A stretch of DNA of 64,000 nt from Umbelopsis ramanniana AG. Taxonomy: Eukaryota; Mucoromycota; Umbelopsidomycetes; Umbelopsidales; Umbelopsidaceae. The DNA lies in the NCBI RefSeq assembly GCF_025399195.1, contig NW_026252088.1, forward strand, positions 1 through 64,000, in the 5' to 3' direction. Shown in pieces: positions 49,048-60,412 of this stretch. The notes under the pieces were generated by a model. The model had not been told where the DNA came from and ran no database searches. It was given only the letters and a program-made list of their open reading frames with translations. The first letter of the stretch is position 1. Each line of letters begins with the position of its first letter. The position numbers and the translations under genes were made by a program.

Positions 49048-49433
49048 TCAACGCTTTTTGGTGTTTCGTTGAGACCTTGAGCGACGGACCGCTTCAAAGT
49101 TGCGGGCTTCTTGCGTTTGTTGCTGAACATAGTCTGCCAGCCATTTATTGACGTCTGCGCCATATTTGCCGCAAAATTCTCGCATGGTCATATCTCGAAT
49201 GAGCGATATCATTTGATTGATTTGAAGTGTTCCATGTCCTGCAATGGAGAGACAAGCCAAATCGATCCGTTTCTGCAACTGCTCAATTCGGGCATCACCT
49301 AGCAAGTCATGCACAATGAGTCGCCCGCTGATGAAACTATATATCTTAAACAATGCTTACCTTCTTCATCCAGTACCTTGAGTGCCTGTTCAATCTGCTC
49401 TCGCCGCGCGCTATCAACAGATTGGCCAGCCAT
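49048..49433 (-). CDS. Small borealin/Nbl1-like protein (chromosomal passenger complex)
   Basis: Two exons, 49433-49361 and 49298-49048, give 107 residues from MAGQ. The helical core EQIEQALKVLDEEGDARIEQ, continuing to GHGTLQINQMISLIRDMTMR with EFCGKYG, fits by eye the borealin N-terminal/Nbl1 pattern. In that pattern a helix rich in R and E is followed by a 'LPxAxRxM' segment, and the helices bundle with survivin and INCENP. The tail is basic (RRSRSQRNTKKR). The frame stays open upstream, and an in-frame ATG near 49523 would add a Gln/Glu-rich extension, so the start is uncertain. The fold is an inference from pattern; a different short coiled-coil protein is possible. Divergent from elongin A. 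Confidence 0.55.
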
Positions 49434-49580
49434 GTCGTCGTCCGATTGTCCCTCAGGGAAAGGTTTTGCCTGGGAAAATTTAGTAGTCACGTTTTCTCTT
49501 TCAACGCTCCCACCTCTGTCCATTACCTCAAAACCCCCATTGCTCTGTCTGTTTCTTTTCCAGACCTTCAATGACTATCA

Positions 49581-51017
49581 ATGCCCACAAAATCTCTGGT
49601 CGAAATTTGCCAAGGCATAATCGGTAAACATCTGGATGGTAAGGAATAATCTACGATTGCCGTCGCTCAACGCCTATTGGTTCGCTGGTTCCCATAGTGC
49701 TACTGTCGTTGCATATGTACTTATCGACCGCAACGTTGCTAAAAAAAAAAATTCTTTGCCAAAATGAACTAGCACTGTACGAGTTGGGTGATACTCCTTT
49801 CAGGCTAATGGAGGCTCCATTGAAACGAGCCACAGCACAACAACTCTATCGCATCGAAAAGTGTAATCCGGTAGGAATCAATTTCGATAGATCAAAGTTG
49901 TGATATATGTCATAAAAATACTAATATCCTATCTTGTAGCATATCACGGAAGAAACTCAAGGTATCTAGTTTTTTATGTATTTATTTTTCTGGCTTGCAG
50001 ACGTTCTGTCGTCGAATTGCCAAAAACAGTAGACATTTTCCGCAACATTTTGCCTGACTGATCACCTGTCATAGATCTTTGGATACCACACTGCCTAAGC
50101 TTTCGAGATATTCGAATAGCTTACGAAGCTGGCAATGTATCACATGATACAAATTGGCGAGAAATGTACTTAGATCGCCATGAAGAAAATCAACGCAAAC
50201 GCCAGTTGATTGGAGCTAAAATTAAAAGCCATTATAACCAAATTCAGAACGAAAAGGAAGCTCGTTCGACAAAGTTCATTAATAAGGCGATCCTTCCAAG
50301 CAAACGCCGAATAGAGCATAGTTCTAATTATAATTCCAGTGAGTTTTGTGCATCATGATCAAAGGATATCGTCCATGTTGGCTAATTTCTTGACTATCAG
50401 AACGAACGAGAGGAAACAGCCTGTTTGCAAAAACGATGCATGCAGCTAGGCAAGAGTAAGTATCGACTATGCACCTACTCGATAGCAACAAACTATTGAA
50501 TGTTATTTTCTCTATCTATAGGGCAGCAATATACCACTCCCATGATAGTCGACGGTCTACTCTCAATCCACCGCGCCATACCAATACAACACCAACCGTC
50601 ATTCGTATAGACAAAGTACCCAGTGCTCTCCAAAAGTCGTACTCAGTACTCTCTCACAAAGAGCCTATAAAACTGAAGCCTCCATCTATACTGAAACCAC
50701 CACCACCAATGAACATCTCACAACGAAATGTATTACCAGCGGGTTTATCGAAGAAGGCGATGAAAGATCCTTCGGTAAGTGACTGGAAGTTCAATGATTC
50801 GCAGTTATCACAATAATTAACATTATGCCAGCAGGCCAAATCCTATGTCCCATCGCATTCAGCTTCGAAAGTAGAGTCTTTGAAAGGTTGGCCAATGGAT
50901 AAGCCTTTAGAGAAAGATGGTATGGAAGAAGTCAATGCGAAGCAAAAGAACGCTAAAGCTGCGAAAGACTCGGCCATTGTCAACTTTGGAATTTTCAAAG
51001 AGCTTAGCGGCCATTAA
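49581..51017 (+). CDS. Elongin A (RNA polymerase II transcription factor SIII subunit A)
   Basis: A 306-residue protein. Exons: 49581-49623, 49773-49870, 49940-49961, 50075-50338, 50401-50455, 50522-50774, 50832-51017. The elongin-A domain begins KSLVEICQGIIALYELGDTP with LEAP-like PLKRATAQQLYRIEKCNP, and continues after the 22-base exon with DLWIPHCLSFRDI. The rest is basic and disordered, with a Lys/Pro-rich segment (PSILKPPPPM). Elongin A binds elongin C and either stimulates Pol II elongation or forms a ubiquitin ligase that removes stalled Pol II (Ela1 in yeast). The last acceptor is a NAGNAG, so one Gln may be included or skipped. The NDUFAF7 gene begins 53 bases downstream on the same strand. 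Confidence 0.85.
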
Positions 51018-51070
51018 ATTGCACAATAGACCCTCCAAAATAAAAAAAACACTTTGGTTTTCTTGCCAGT

Positions 51071-52830
51071 ATGCGCCTACACTATTTCGCAGTTGCGCGT
51101 CGACAGCTGCTCACAAGCAGTACCTTACGACTTGCCAGCCAAGCAGGCTTTAAGGCTGCTCCTCGGCGATTCAACTCCAGTACAACAGAACCATTGAAGG
51201 AATCTCTGTCGCCGCTTGCAAAGCATTTACACGATTCCATGAAGGTAATGCACACTTCCAGTTAGCGCCTGCTAAGCTAAATAGTATACTCATTCAAAGA
51301 ACATGGTAGATCACAGGTCCAATCACCATGGCACACTATATGCGACAGGTGCTGGTCAACCCGCTCAGTGGTTATTATATGAAAGGAGACGTTTTTGGAA
51401 CAGAAGGAGATTTCGTCACATCGCCCGAGATAAGTCAAATGTTTGGTGAGGTAAGTGCATGGTAGGGATGAAAAGATTGTCAATTTTTTCGTCCTAGAGC
51501 TGACGGTACGCTATAGTTGGCAGGAATCTGGTACCTGACAGAATGGCATCGATTGGGCAAACCCTCCAAGACACAATTAGTAGAGTTTGGACCCGGACGC
51601 GGAACGCTTATGGATGACATGCTGAGGGTAAATGAGACTTTTGTGGAATGTAGGTAGGAGATATCAGAAAAGAGAGGCTAATGTGATGATAGGCTATGGC
51701 CAGATTCCCAGAGATGTATAAAACAATTCAAGGGGTGCAGCTTGTCGAGGCTAGTCCTGGTCTACGCAAAGTTCAAAGAGCAAAGCTGATTCCTGGGTCG
51801 CAAGAAAGCGATGTCAAGCTCATAGAAGACTCTCAAAGTGGTCACGTTCAGCAGTGCATTCGAAGTGACGGTATTGCTATCAATTGGTATGATGGTATAG
51901 AAGACCTCCCGGAGGTTTGGTCTATGATAATGGCACATGAATTCTTTGACGCTTTGGCCATCCACACCTTTGAGGTAAGATATACATCGGTGGAAACTTC
52001 CTATATTTGAATCAAGATATCATTGGTATTAACAGGAACCTATGTTATTGCAATCCTACCAGAAAACCGACGAAGGCTGGCGTGAAATGCTAGTGGATTT
52101 CGACGATACAAACGAAACGTTGGTATACCTTTTCTACAAAAGAAAGTGTACTGATAAGTGTCCGTTATTAACACCACAGCTTATTTAGAGAATACAACTT
52201 TAGATTGGTTCGATGTCCTCAGGAGACCAATGCCAGCAAGACTTTAACGCAAAACGACATGTTCAAAGACTATAAGACAGGCGATCGGATAGAAATTTCT
52301 CCCGACAGTTGGGAAGTGATGCGAAAAATGGCAGAGTTAGTGGATCGCAACGGAGGAGTTGGATTGGCCATCGATTACGGCCAGGACTATGCTCAAGGTC
52401 ACACCTTGCGAGCCATTCGACAGCACAAGATTGTTCATCCAATGAGCGACCCTGGATCGGCTGATCTTAGCGCAGATGTAGACTTTTTAGCTTTGAAAAA
52501 TGCTGCGAAACCTGTGTCCAGTAAGTTTTGTTTGCTTGCTTTGAACGAGGTATAAAGACACATGGCTTAACCTTTATATCCTTAGGTGTCTCGACTTACG
52601 GCCCAGTTACGCAAGGACAATTCCTTCACAGCTTAGGTATTGAAACCAGACTAAAAGTGCTTCTGAAAGGCGCTAAAACCCGCGAGCGAGCACTTGACAT
52701 GATCAAAAGCTACGAAAGATTGGTGAATCCAGAAGAGATGGGTCAAATTTATAAGGTGCTTGCGTTCGCTAATAACGAGGACAACAGCAACGTTCCAGTT
52801 GCATTTGAGACCTCACCCAGCAAGCAGTAG
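51071..52830 (+). CDS. NDUFAF7: Complex I assembly methyltransferase NDUFAF7 (MidA/DUF185 family), mitochondrial
   Basis: A 458-residue SAM-dependent arginine methyltransferase that dimethylates the NDUFS2 subunit early in complex I assembly. Exons: 51071-51244, 51310-51450, 51517-51627, 51693-51974, 52036-52118, 52180-52520, 52586-52830. A mitochondrial presequence (MRLHYFAVARRQLLTSSTLR) leads to the family marks GPITMAHYMRQVLVNPLSGY and GDFVTSPEISQMFGE. The SAM motif is VEFGPGRGTLMDDMLR, followed by MAHEFFDALAIHTFE, DYGQDY and the C-terminal GPVTQGQFLHSLGIETRLKV. Intron 5 is taken to use the GTTGGT donor because the neighbouring GTATAC would break the frame. It starts 53 bases after elongin A. 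Confidence 0.95.
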
Positions 52831-53022
52831 TAGAGTCACAATCTTGTTATTATACACTCCTGCCATACTGTTTAATAGATCATTTTACATAACCATGAAC
52901 TCTTTCCTCTACTCTCACCTTCATTGGTGGTGGAATCCTTTAACCTGATGTTCAGACGATGGGATGGCAGGGTTTGAACAATTTTAATTTGTTTTGTGGT
53001 ATAAAAGATAATATAGAGTAAT

Positions 53023-54144
53023 TTATATATCGTCGTCTACAAAGCCGCCAGCAATATTTACGCCTTCAGTAAGCTCGCAAACATGGTGTAAGCAGCGCAT
53101 GGGGTATGCAAAATCAATGTAAAAGCTAATATTGGTCAAAATGCAGTCTTCTTCAGTCATTTCTTGTCGCATGTAATACATCTCGAGGACGACATATGTG
53201 CATATCACACTAGAGATGAACATTGGAATAAGAATCTCCGATGTTGAGTTCAATGAAAACAAGGTGACGAACAAGGGAGCTGCGAAGAAGATGGTCGCGT
53301 AAATGCAAACTCTACGAAATAGGAAAACATCAGTAACACGCCATACCCTCATTTTCCATCACACACACACACACACTTACATGGGAGCGACTCCACTAAA
53401 CAACCACTTGCTTTGTAAGGTATATAAGGCTCCGCCAAGTAGGCCGGTCACAGTAAGTAAATTGGATAAATACCCAATATCATAATAAAATTTGGATACT
53501 AGACGTGGGTTAGCACATAAGCTCATGGCATCAGATGTCGGCAGAAATACTTACATAGTGCAGAAACAATTACAGTAAATAGTAGCGAAAAGAACACCAA
53601 TGTCCATGTACGGAATCGTGTTGACAACCGTCGATAGTTTAACCATAGCTGCCATCCTGTGAAGATTGTTATCAAAGCAAGGGGTACCAGTGGCATCCAC
53701 CAAACCCATTTACTATATAAACAATGATGTGTCAGTTGAGTCTACAAACTGTTGGATGGCTTCATAACCAGCACATATACCTCTTTTGTATCCAATCAAA
53801 GGCATCTCCAACATATAAAGCGGCGGTTGTGGCAGCTGCTATGAGGAAACACTGAAGTGCGGTAATAAGGCAGACGGTTCGGTAGTACACTAGACGGAGG
53901 CAAAAAAGGTTGTATTGGCTTTTTATGTTCCTGGAAATGTCAATAACGATAATAGCAATGCAAGCTTACCCATTTGTCTGGAAACAGGTAATCGCACAAT
54001 GGCGATACCAAAAATATTTTCATCTTCTCCCGAGAAGAAGCGTCTAAGCTGATCTGACTCCAGATCCTGATGGCCATAATCCAAGCGGCCGTTGTAATAA
54101 GTAGAAGACACTGGAAGGCTGAGTGTCTTGTACTGAGTTGTCAT
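53023..54144 (-). CDS. Bax inhibitor-1/Lifeguard (TMBIM)-like membrane protein
   Basis: A 282-residue polytopic membrane protein. Exons in reading order: 54144-53970, 53889-53781, 53712-53555, 53498-53381, 53311-53023. The hydrophilic N-terminus is followed by six or seven hydrophobic segments, such as CLITALQCFLIAAATTAALY and LVFFSLLFTVIVSAL. The third quarter carries GALYTLQSKWLFSGVAP, which matches the BI-1 family (A/L)YTFQSKWDFSG signature. The last part is acidic and ends in GGFVDDDI. The normal C-terminal charged pore residues are not clear, so it is a divergent member. BI-1 proteins conduct calcium in ER or Golgi membranes and modulate cell death; that role is inferred. Divergent from RAX1. 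Confidence 0.65.
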
Positions 54145-54722
54145 TCTTGGGAGTTACGATCACACAAAGCAAAGGCGATCCTTGCTATCGATCGACTAGC
54201 TATAAGCTGTGTAATGTTCTCTTGTGGAATGAGGAAACACTTGAACTGAAGATGTCTAACCCAATTTTTTTTTTTTTTTTTGATCAGTTATCTTTCAATA
54301 CTTGAAACTCAGCGCAGTAAGGAAGTGCTACGGTTTTGTAGAAAAGTCAAACATTAAATTATGGAAAGCAATTCATCCATGATACTAGATGCAATATAAT
54401 TGGGTTATCTCTGGAAAGAGTCATTTTTGTGGTAGAATATAAAGAAAGAGTTTCCATTAAAGCATTCAAACAAGAGCAAGGAAACGTTTTCACAGTAAAA
54501 ATATGACCCTTCTGTTCCTTTTTCGTAACCGACAGGAAGCCCTCAAAGTGCCTCCTATTTCTTTAACATCCCGTATTTAAAAGGACATCATTAATATGGA
54601 GACACCCGTCGTTATTTTTTCTCTTTGGCTGGCTTACCTCCTCTTTTTCATTACTTGGATTTTTTCGTCTTCTCTAACCCATTCTTTCATTTCTATTTAT
54701 TCTACTTCACATTGGCTTTATT
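54145..54722. promoter_or_regulatory. Divergent promoter region of the TMBIM-like and RAX1-like genes
   Basis: The 578 bases separate the two start codons. They include an 18-base T run near 54265-54282. I see no gene and no repeat. Confidence 0.4.
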
Positions 54723-55966
54723 ATGAAATTCCTTCCTTCAATTCGGAAAAGTACAGAGTCTACACAAAACCTTCGATCCGATGAGTTGACCTCTACAGAC
54801 TTGGAGACAAACATGGCATCCCACATTCCAACTTTGCAGCAGATTTTGGACAGGAAGAGTTTACCTCCTGTTTGCTTGTACAACCTTTATATAGTAATGC
54901 GAGATCGTTTACGAAACGAAGAGATACTAGATTTTTATCTAGATCTAAAACACCATGAAGTACTATGGCGAAAGTACATACGATCTCTTGTGAAAGGTGG
55001 GATTCTAGACGAAAGCGATGTGAAAGATGGTGTCAATTCAGTTTCACTTGCGACCAAAGTGCAAATGTTTGAAAAGAAAATCACCACCCACGCAACGACC
55101 AGCCCACAATCCAGTGTCAGAGCCAGTGTTAGAGTAACATCATCGTTCATCCGAACGCCCGACATTTTAAAAGATCACCAAGAGCAAATCATTCATTTAC
55201 ATAAGGTGCAGGAAGCAGCAGAACGTATCACCCATCGCTATGTCGTTCAGAGCGCTCACAAGGAGTTAGTCGAGCTACCATTGAAGCTACGAGTTGACAT
55301 TGTGGGTAATTTACAAGACCAAGGCCGCTACGACCCACTTATTTTTGCAGATGCAAAAGCTTGGGCTTTCAATGCAATGCAACATTTCACTTACAACAAG
55401 TTCATTGATATCAAAGCCAATGGCAATTTAACACAATGGCATCAGATCTTCCGGCTGTGTTTTGGCCTATCCGTTCTTTTCATCGCCTTCACAGTGGAGT
55501 TGACCATGTTATTTCTAGGATGGCAAGTTTGGGGATCAAGAACATGGGTGAGTAAAATAACGGAACGAATGACGAATATTTAAAGGACAGGTCAAAGAAT
55601 GCTCTTCTCATTTACTAAATTCGTTAATTAAACCTCTGCCGATTTATGTTAGGGATTGCTTCCTTTCTGGATCGCAGCTTGGAGTCTTATAAGCGGCCTA
55701 ACAGCACTTGATCCAGTGCTGGTCATAGTACTTAATCTCAGGCACGTAACTTTATTTCGTAATATACCCTCCCACATGATGCACTCATATCTTATGTTAA
55801 AATTGTCTCTTACAGTGAGACAACGACGTTCCACTATAACAGAATACAGCAGCCGTATATTAGACGAAAACTACATAGAAGAGCATGGATGCTATTCCTG
55901 GGAATTAATTTATTAGCATTCGCATTGTTATGCTTATTCTGTAGTATCCCTGGTCATCGGCTATAA
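54723..55966 (+). CDS. RAX1: RAX1-like protein: RGS domain with membrane spans (bud-site/polarity marker)
   Basis: A 354-residue protein. Exons: 54723-55547, 55653-55741, 55816-55966. An N-terminal Ser/Thr-rich stretch precedes an RGS-type domain: TLQQILDRKSLPPVCLYNLY, EEILDFYLDLKHHEVLWRKY, PLKLRVDIVGNLQDQGRYDP and FADAKAWAFNAMQHFTYNKF. Three hydrophobic spans follow (FGLSVLFIAFTVELTMLFLG, FWIAAWSLISGLTA, LFLGINLLAFALLCLFC). This RGS-plus-spans layout is that of yeast Rax1, which with Rax2 marks bipolar bud sites. In filamentous species it affects polarity and conidiation. Intron 2 (55742-55815) appears to begin with GC, because the GT alternative brings an immediate stop. A signalling RGS role toward a G-alpha is not excluded. 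Confidence 0.85.
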
Positions 55967-56132
55967 AATAATAAATCCTAATCAGCAGTGGTTACGCAGC
56001 AACCGTAACTGCCAATGGTCCAATCATGCATTTCATTTGATGCCAAAGTCTCTTTTTTTGTATGTCGCCAGCTGTCCGGAGAAAAAAATTGTTGGCTCTT
56101 TGTAAAAATGGAGGTTTTACTTTCCAGTTTGA

Positions 56133-56876
56133 CTATGCCTTGACGGGAAAAACGGGTTGGATATGTGCTTTACATACGGAATTTGTTGCCTTCTTGACTT
56201 TTCCATTAGAATTTTCATTAAAGGCAGCTTTCAACTTTTTGCCGTTTGGGCATGTAAAGCGTTCCGAGGGCTCCAATGCCAATAAATTACCCCTAGGAGA
56301 GCTCAATGGAAGTTTGAACTTGCCAATATCTTTCTCAGAGTTGGAGGTACGAGGTACAGGTGAATCTGCTTGCCATGGCTTGGTCAACTTGTTGGAAGCA
56401 GGCACTGTCGGTTCGGGATAAGACCACTGAGCATCTATCCGGGATGTTCCACGAAGAGAACGGTACTCACGATTTTCTTTCTCCATCGAAACGACAGGGC
56501 AACGGTTTCTCTCCAGTGTTCGCACGCTCAATGATTTAGTCAACCTCTCTGTCTGAAGTGTCGTTGATTCGGCATGCGGGCATTGAGGGTCGATCAAGGA
56601 TGTCCCGCGTATAGAGCGGCATTCGGATTTTTTTGTTCGCAAGGGAACGGCCGGGCAACGCTTTGTCGCCAATGCTTCGAGGTTGAATGATTTGAGCGCT
56701 TTTTTCGGGTTGCTGTTATTCACTACAGAGCATGTTTTGGGAACCATAGCAGTGATTTGGTGATGACATGTTGGGTGTGCTTGGCGCTCCAATGAATGCA
56801 ACTTGTTGCAAGTGGCTGCCTGCGTGTTGGATGCAGCGGAGGCGATGACTGCCAGCACAAAGAAATGAACTTTCAT
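56133..56876 (-). CDS. Secreted Cys-containing protein with degenerate internal repeats
   Basis: An intronless 247-residue ORF. The first 20 residues, MKVHFFVLAVIASAASNTQA, form a clear signal peptide with an AxA cleavage site before ATC. The mature protein holds four degenerate units with a Leu-Glu-Arg...Cys-Pro core: SLERQAHPTCHHQ, EALATKRCPAVPL, RTLERNRCPVVSM and LALEPSERFTCPNGK. The two central units are the best conserved and share a downstream (E/S)(C/Y)RS(I/L)RGTS(L/R)ID block. No enzyme motif is visible and I do not recognise the family. Lys and Ser are abundant. Small secreted Cys-repeat proteins of fungi are often cell-wall or effector-like, but that is speculation. The single-exon structure contrasts with its multi-exon neighbours. 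Confidence 0.65.
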   Translation of the reverse strand: MKVHFFVLAVIASAASNTQAATCNKLHSLERQAHPTCHHQITAMVPKTCSVVNNSNPKKALKSFNLEALATKRCPAVPLRTKKSECRSIRGTSLIDPQCPHAESTTLQTERLTKSLSVRTLERNRCPVVSMEKENREYRSLRGTSRIDAQWSYPEPTVPASNKLTKPWQADSPVPRTSNSEKDIGKFKLPLSSPRGNLLALEPSERFTCPNGKKLKAAFNENSNGKVKKATNSVCKAHIQPVFPVKA

Positions 56877-57408
56877 GATATAATGGTGTAAAGATGTAGA
56901 GAAGGAATATAATCCAAAAATTTAAACAATAGTTCCGTTGCAACAAGAAACTAGCCACGGTATTTAAAAACAATCCGGTGGTTTGTTTTTGTCCTTAACA
57001 AGCGTACACGCAAAGAATGTTCGGATTTTTTAAGGTACAATATTATCATCGACATTACTTTAGAGTACTAGGTCTGCTTGTTGCTTTTGTTCCGTAATGT
57101 TTATTGCCCAAGCTTATATCTTGATTAACATAGGTCCTGGTATGATAGTACCATCGATTGAACGCCGCTGTGAGGCATATCCGATTTTCCGATTCAAAGC
57201 AATATCATTGTTCATCATTTCGAATAAAATAATTCATTGTAGAAGCCTTTGTAAAGCCTCCCATAATTCATTGCTACCGCCACAGTTGACAGCGGGTCAG
57301 TAACGAGCAGAGCTCAAATTGCGCGAGTGAGCACTGGGACTGCTCATTTTGTGAAAGGTTTTGGGAAAAGGGTCACAAAAGTGGACGAAAAATTATCGCG
57401 ACTCGATC
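56877..57408. promoter_or_regulatory. Divergent promoter region of the secreted-protein and PARN genes
   Basis: The 532 bases separate the two start codons. The minus-strand stretch near 56955-56965 reads TTTTTAAATACC, a weak TATA candidate for the secreted-protein gene. No gene was seen. Confidence 0.4.
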
Positions 57409-60247
57409 ATGGAGGTCCTCAGGTCAACATTTCTAGAGAAGCTCCCAGAAGTAAAGAGTGCAATTGACAATGCTGCTTACATTGCCATTGATACCGAGCT
57501 AACAGGTAAGATTGTGCTGCAAGAATGGTCAGATCCCGGGTGCATTCACTCACGGCTCGGACTTTTATTCGTAGGCTTGTGTCGACCGATCAATAGCTAC
57601 CGCACTACCGACGACGTTGCCGCCCGATACGAAAAAGTGAGCCAAAGCTCTCGAGAGTTTTCCATCATTCAATTTGGATTAGCATGTTTCAACTGGGACG
57701 CCGAAAGCCAAGCATATGTTGCCAGACCTTTCAATTTCTACATTTTCCCAAATGGAGAACCCCGTGAAGCTGGCGAACGATTCTTCACATGCAGCTCGTC
57801 TAGTTTGACATTTCTGATGGAGTGTAATTTTGATTTCAACAAAATGATCAAAGAGGGCATTTCTTATCTCACTGACGATGAGGCTGAATCACACTTGGAG
57901 CGAATCAACGTTGCGCGAGTTAAGGAAGGTAATGAAATGTACATGGTTGAAACAATAATGTGGTCCATTCATGCGCTGAAGACGTTTGGTAATTGCAGAT
58001 ATTGTCATAACCGATCAAAATCGATCATTTTTCGAAGCGACGAGGTTGGTTTACTACGTCCCCATCACCATTTTAGGCTCGCCGACATGCTAACTCCTTT
58101 TTTTTTTTTTTTAGAGCTGCCATCGATGAATGGTTGCAAACTCAAGCCAGTAAGACTATAAACATTGAGACGCCAAACAGCTACCTGAAGAGATTAGTGT
58201 ATCAAATCATAAGTGAAGAGTAAGTAACGTGATTTAGCGAACTCATGGTTGAAAGCGATCATCTTGTTCTAATTCTCGTGACGGCAGAAAATACAATGGG
58301 TTTCTCGCTGCCAAGTCCTTAGATAAGCGTCAAATGCAAATTCGCAAACTCACAGAGGAAAGCCGAAAATCTCGCTCAAACCTGGATCAAAAGGTTGGTT
58401 GTGTAAAAAAGCATGTACTCTGTGTTTTGGAAAATTGGCTCACAATTTTTTTTTTTTTGGTGGCGGTACAGGCATTACTGGAGATCAACTTTTGTACAGT
58501 CATAGAATACATCAAAAATGCAAGCTGTCCTCTTATTGGACATAACTGCCTTCTTGATATTTGCCAGATCATATCCCAATTCTGCCAGCGGCTGCCTGAC
58601 GATGTCCAAGAGTGGAAATCACTTGTGCAAAAAAGCTTTAAACGGTAAGTTTCATTTCATTTGTGTTGAGGAGAGGACTCTATTTGCACAATCATATTCA
58701 ACATCATATGCATATAGGGTCATCGATACCAAACATCTTTCCAACCATCCGAAAATTAAGGTAATAAGCAGAATGAGATATGACAGTGGGTGGATGGGAT
58801 GAAAGCTTACACTGCCTATAGGAATTTTTGCCCTCAACAGCTCTCGGGCCGCTGTACGAAAACATGGCCAGAGATCCATTCAAAAGCCATGGTCCCAAAA
58901 TAAGTATGTGTAATATTGTCATGTTTCCTAAACATATGACCGGATTGTATTGATCCCCGACCCCATTTTACTCTAGTTCTCCACAAGGACTTTAATAGAT
59001 ACAGTCTGGATGACAATAGCGATGACATTGCTCACGAGGCAGGCTTCGATGCGCTAATGACCGGTGTTGTCTATCTGCGTATGGCGTATTACATTTTGCG
59101 TAATGAAGGTATGCTATGAGCCGGCAATCCCATTACCATAACGATATCTAACCTGTACAATTTACGCCATCAAGTGAAGGAACATAAGGAAAGGATATCA
59201 GGTGTGCCAGCATTTAATGCAGTATCTGCAGGCCCAACTGCATTGGAACCATTTGCGATACGCGAATCAGAAGCGTTGGATACCATGGAAGGTGATACAG
59301 ATATCTCGGCGACGGTCAGGCTTGTTGATACTGGAGTTCTACCGACATCACCGTCATTATCGTCTTTATCGGAGGAGGGAGAATATGATGATGACCAGGC
59401 GGCGGCTTTAGAGGGTATCGGTGCAGATGGCGACCCGAGCCAACTACTCAACACATGTACAACTATTACTGACTTTTACGACAAGCTGCATTTAATGAGA
59501 TGCGAACTCTACTTTATCGACCTTAAAGGAGAAAGTGAAGGTAAGATGACCGCTCGTTTTAAATGTATGGTGTGTGTGTGTGGCTGACATAACGACCCTC
59601 CAAATATAGTACCTAAAGTGCGAAAAAATGTATTCTATCTGCGTAATATTCCAACTGGCATGACTACGTATGGTCTCGAGTTACTTTACGGAGATCTTTG
59701 TCCTGTTTCAATCCACTGGAAGACAAATGCAACTGCCTTGCTTACTGTCAAACATGAAAACCGAGTGGAACTTGCCAAGCCTGGTTTGCTAGGACTGGAG
59801 GTTCTGAAACCGTTCATGGAGGACGACACTAAGTTTTCTATCGCCAGTAATAATGGGATCACACTGGAAGCGGCAAACATTGAAATGCTGACTTCCCAAG
59901 AATATCATGATTTGCATCGGGCACACGGTACAGTCAGCCATCGAAATGGCAACATCACACCAGTCCACCAAACGGTTACAACCCCTGAGATTTCGTCGCC
60001 TGTTGCAACGGGTGGGACGAGCTATGACGGTAAGGGCAGGGGAGAGGGTTGGTTTAGCCGGTTGTCAAATTTTTTATTTATTTCAAACCAACTTGATACA
60101 GATCTTGATTTCGAAATACCAGCTTCGCTACAACAAAGCCATACGCAGGTGGCAGCTGAGGTCAAGGTTTCGGCTAAACGAGGTTACGTTGATTTGGATA
60201 CCCCAGTATCATCTGATGCACATGTAGCCAAAAAGCAGCATAGATAG
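57409..60247 (+). CDS. PARN: Poly(A)-specific ribonuclease, PARN family
   Basis: A 689-residue DEDDh 3'-exonuclease that shortens poly(A) tails and trims small RNAs. Exons: 57409-57505, 57575-57928, 57999-58044, 58115-58219, 58288-58393, 58472-58644, 58718-58760, 58822-58903, 58977-59108, 59175-59540, 59610-60029, 60102-60247. Catalytic residues are seen in order: D and E in AYIAIDTELTG, D in LIGHNCLLDICQII, and H and D in IAHEAGFDALMTGVVYLRMA. A nucleic-acid binding region follows (NVFYLRNIPTGMTTYGLELL). The C-terminus is low complexity. ORF read-through across two introns (58394-58471 and 60030-60101) is possible because their lengths divide by three, but splicing keeps the family pattern. 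An AATAAA signal lies just after the stop, near 60259. Confidence 0.93.
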
Positions 60248-60337
60248 AGGGTCAAGGCAAATAAAATTTGGTTTTAAAAAAAAAAAAAAAGCCGCTGTTT
60301 CCTTCAAGGGCATGACCGGTGACTGTTTCCCTATGCT

Positions 60338-60345
60338 TATAAAAA
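60338..60345 (+). promoter_or_regulatory. TATA box of the small Ala/Thr-rich gene
   Basis: TATAAAAA, about 75 bases before the ATG at 60413, followed by a pyrimidine-rich leader. Confidence 0.5.
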
Positions 60346-60412
60346 CCAAGACGATCATTTGACCTTTGAGAAAACTTCCATAGCTACTACCTACTACTTC
60401 TTTTTTCACATA

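Noticed and set aside
53356-53376. A CA dinucleotide run
   Set aside because: It lies within an intron of the TMBIM-like gene, next to its donor, and is an ordinary microsatellite.
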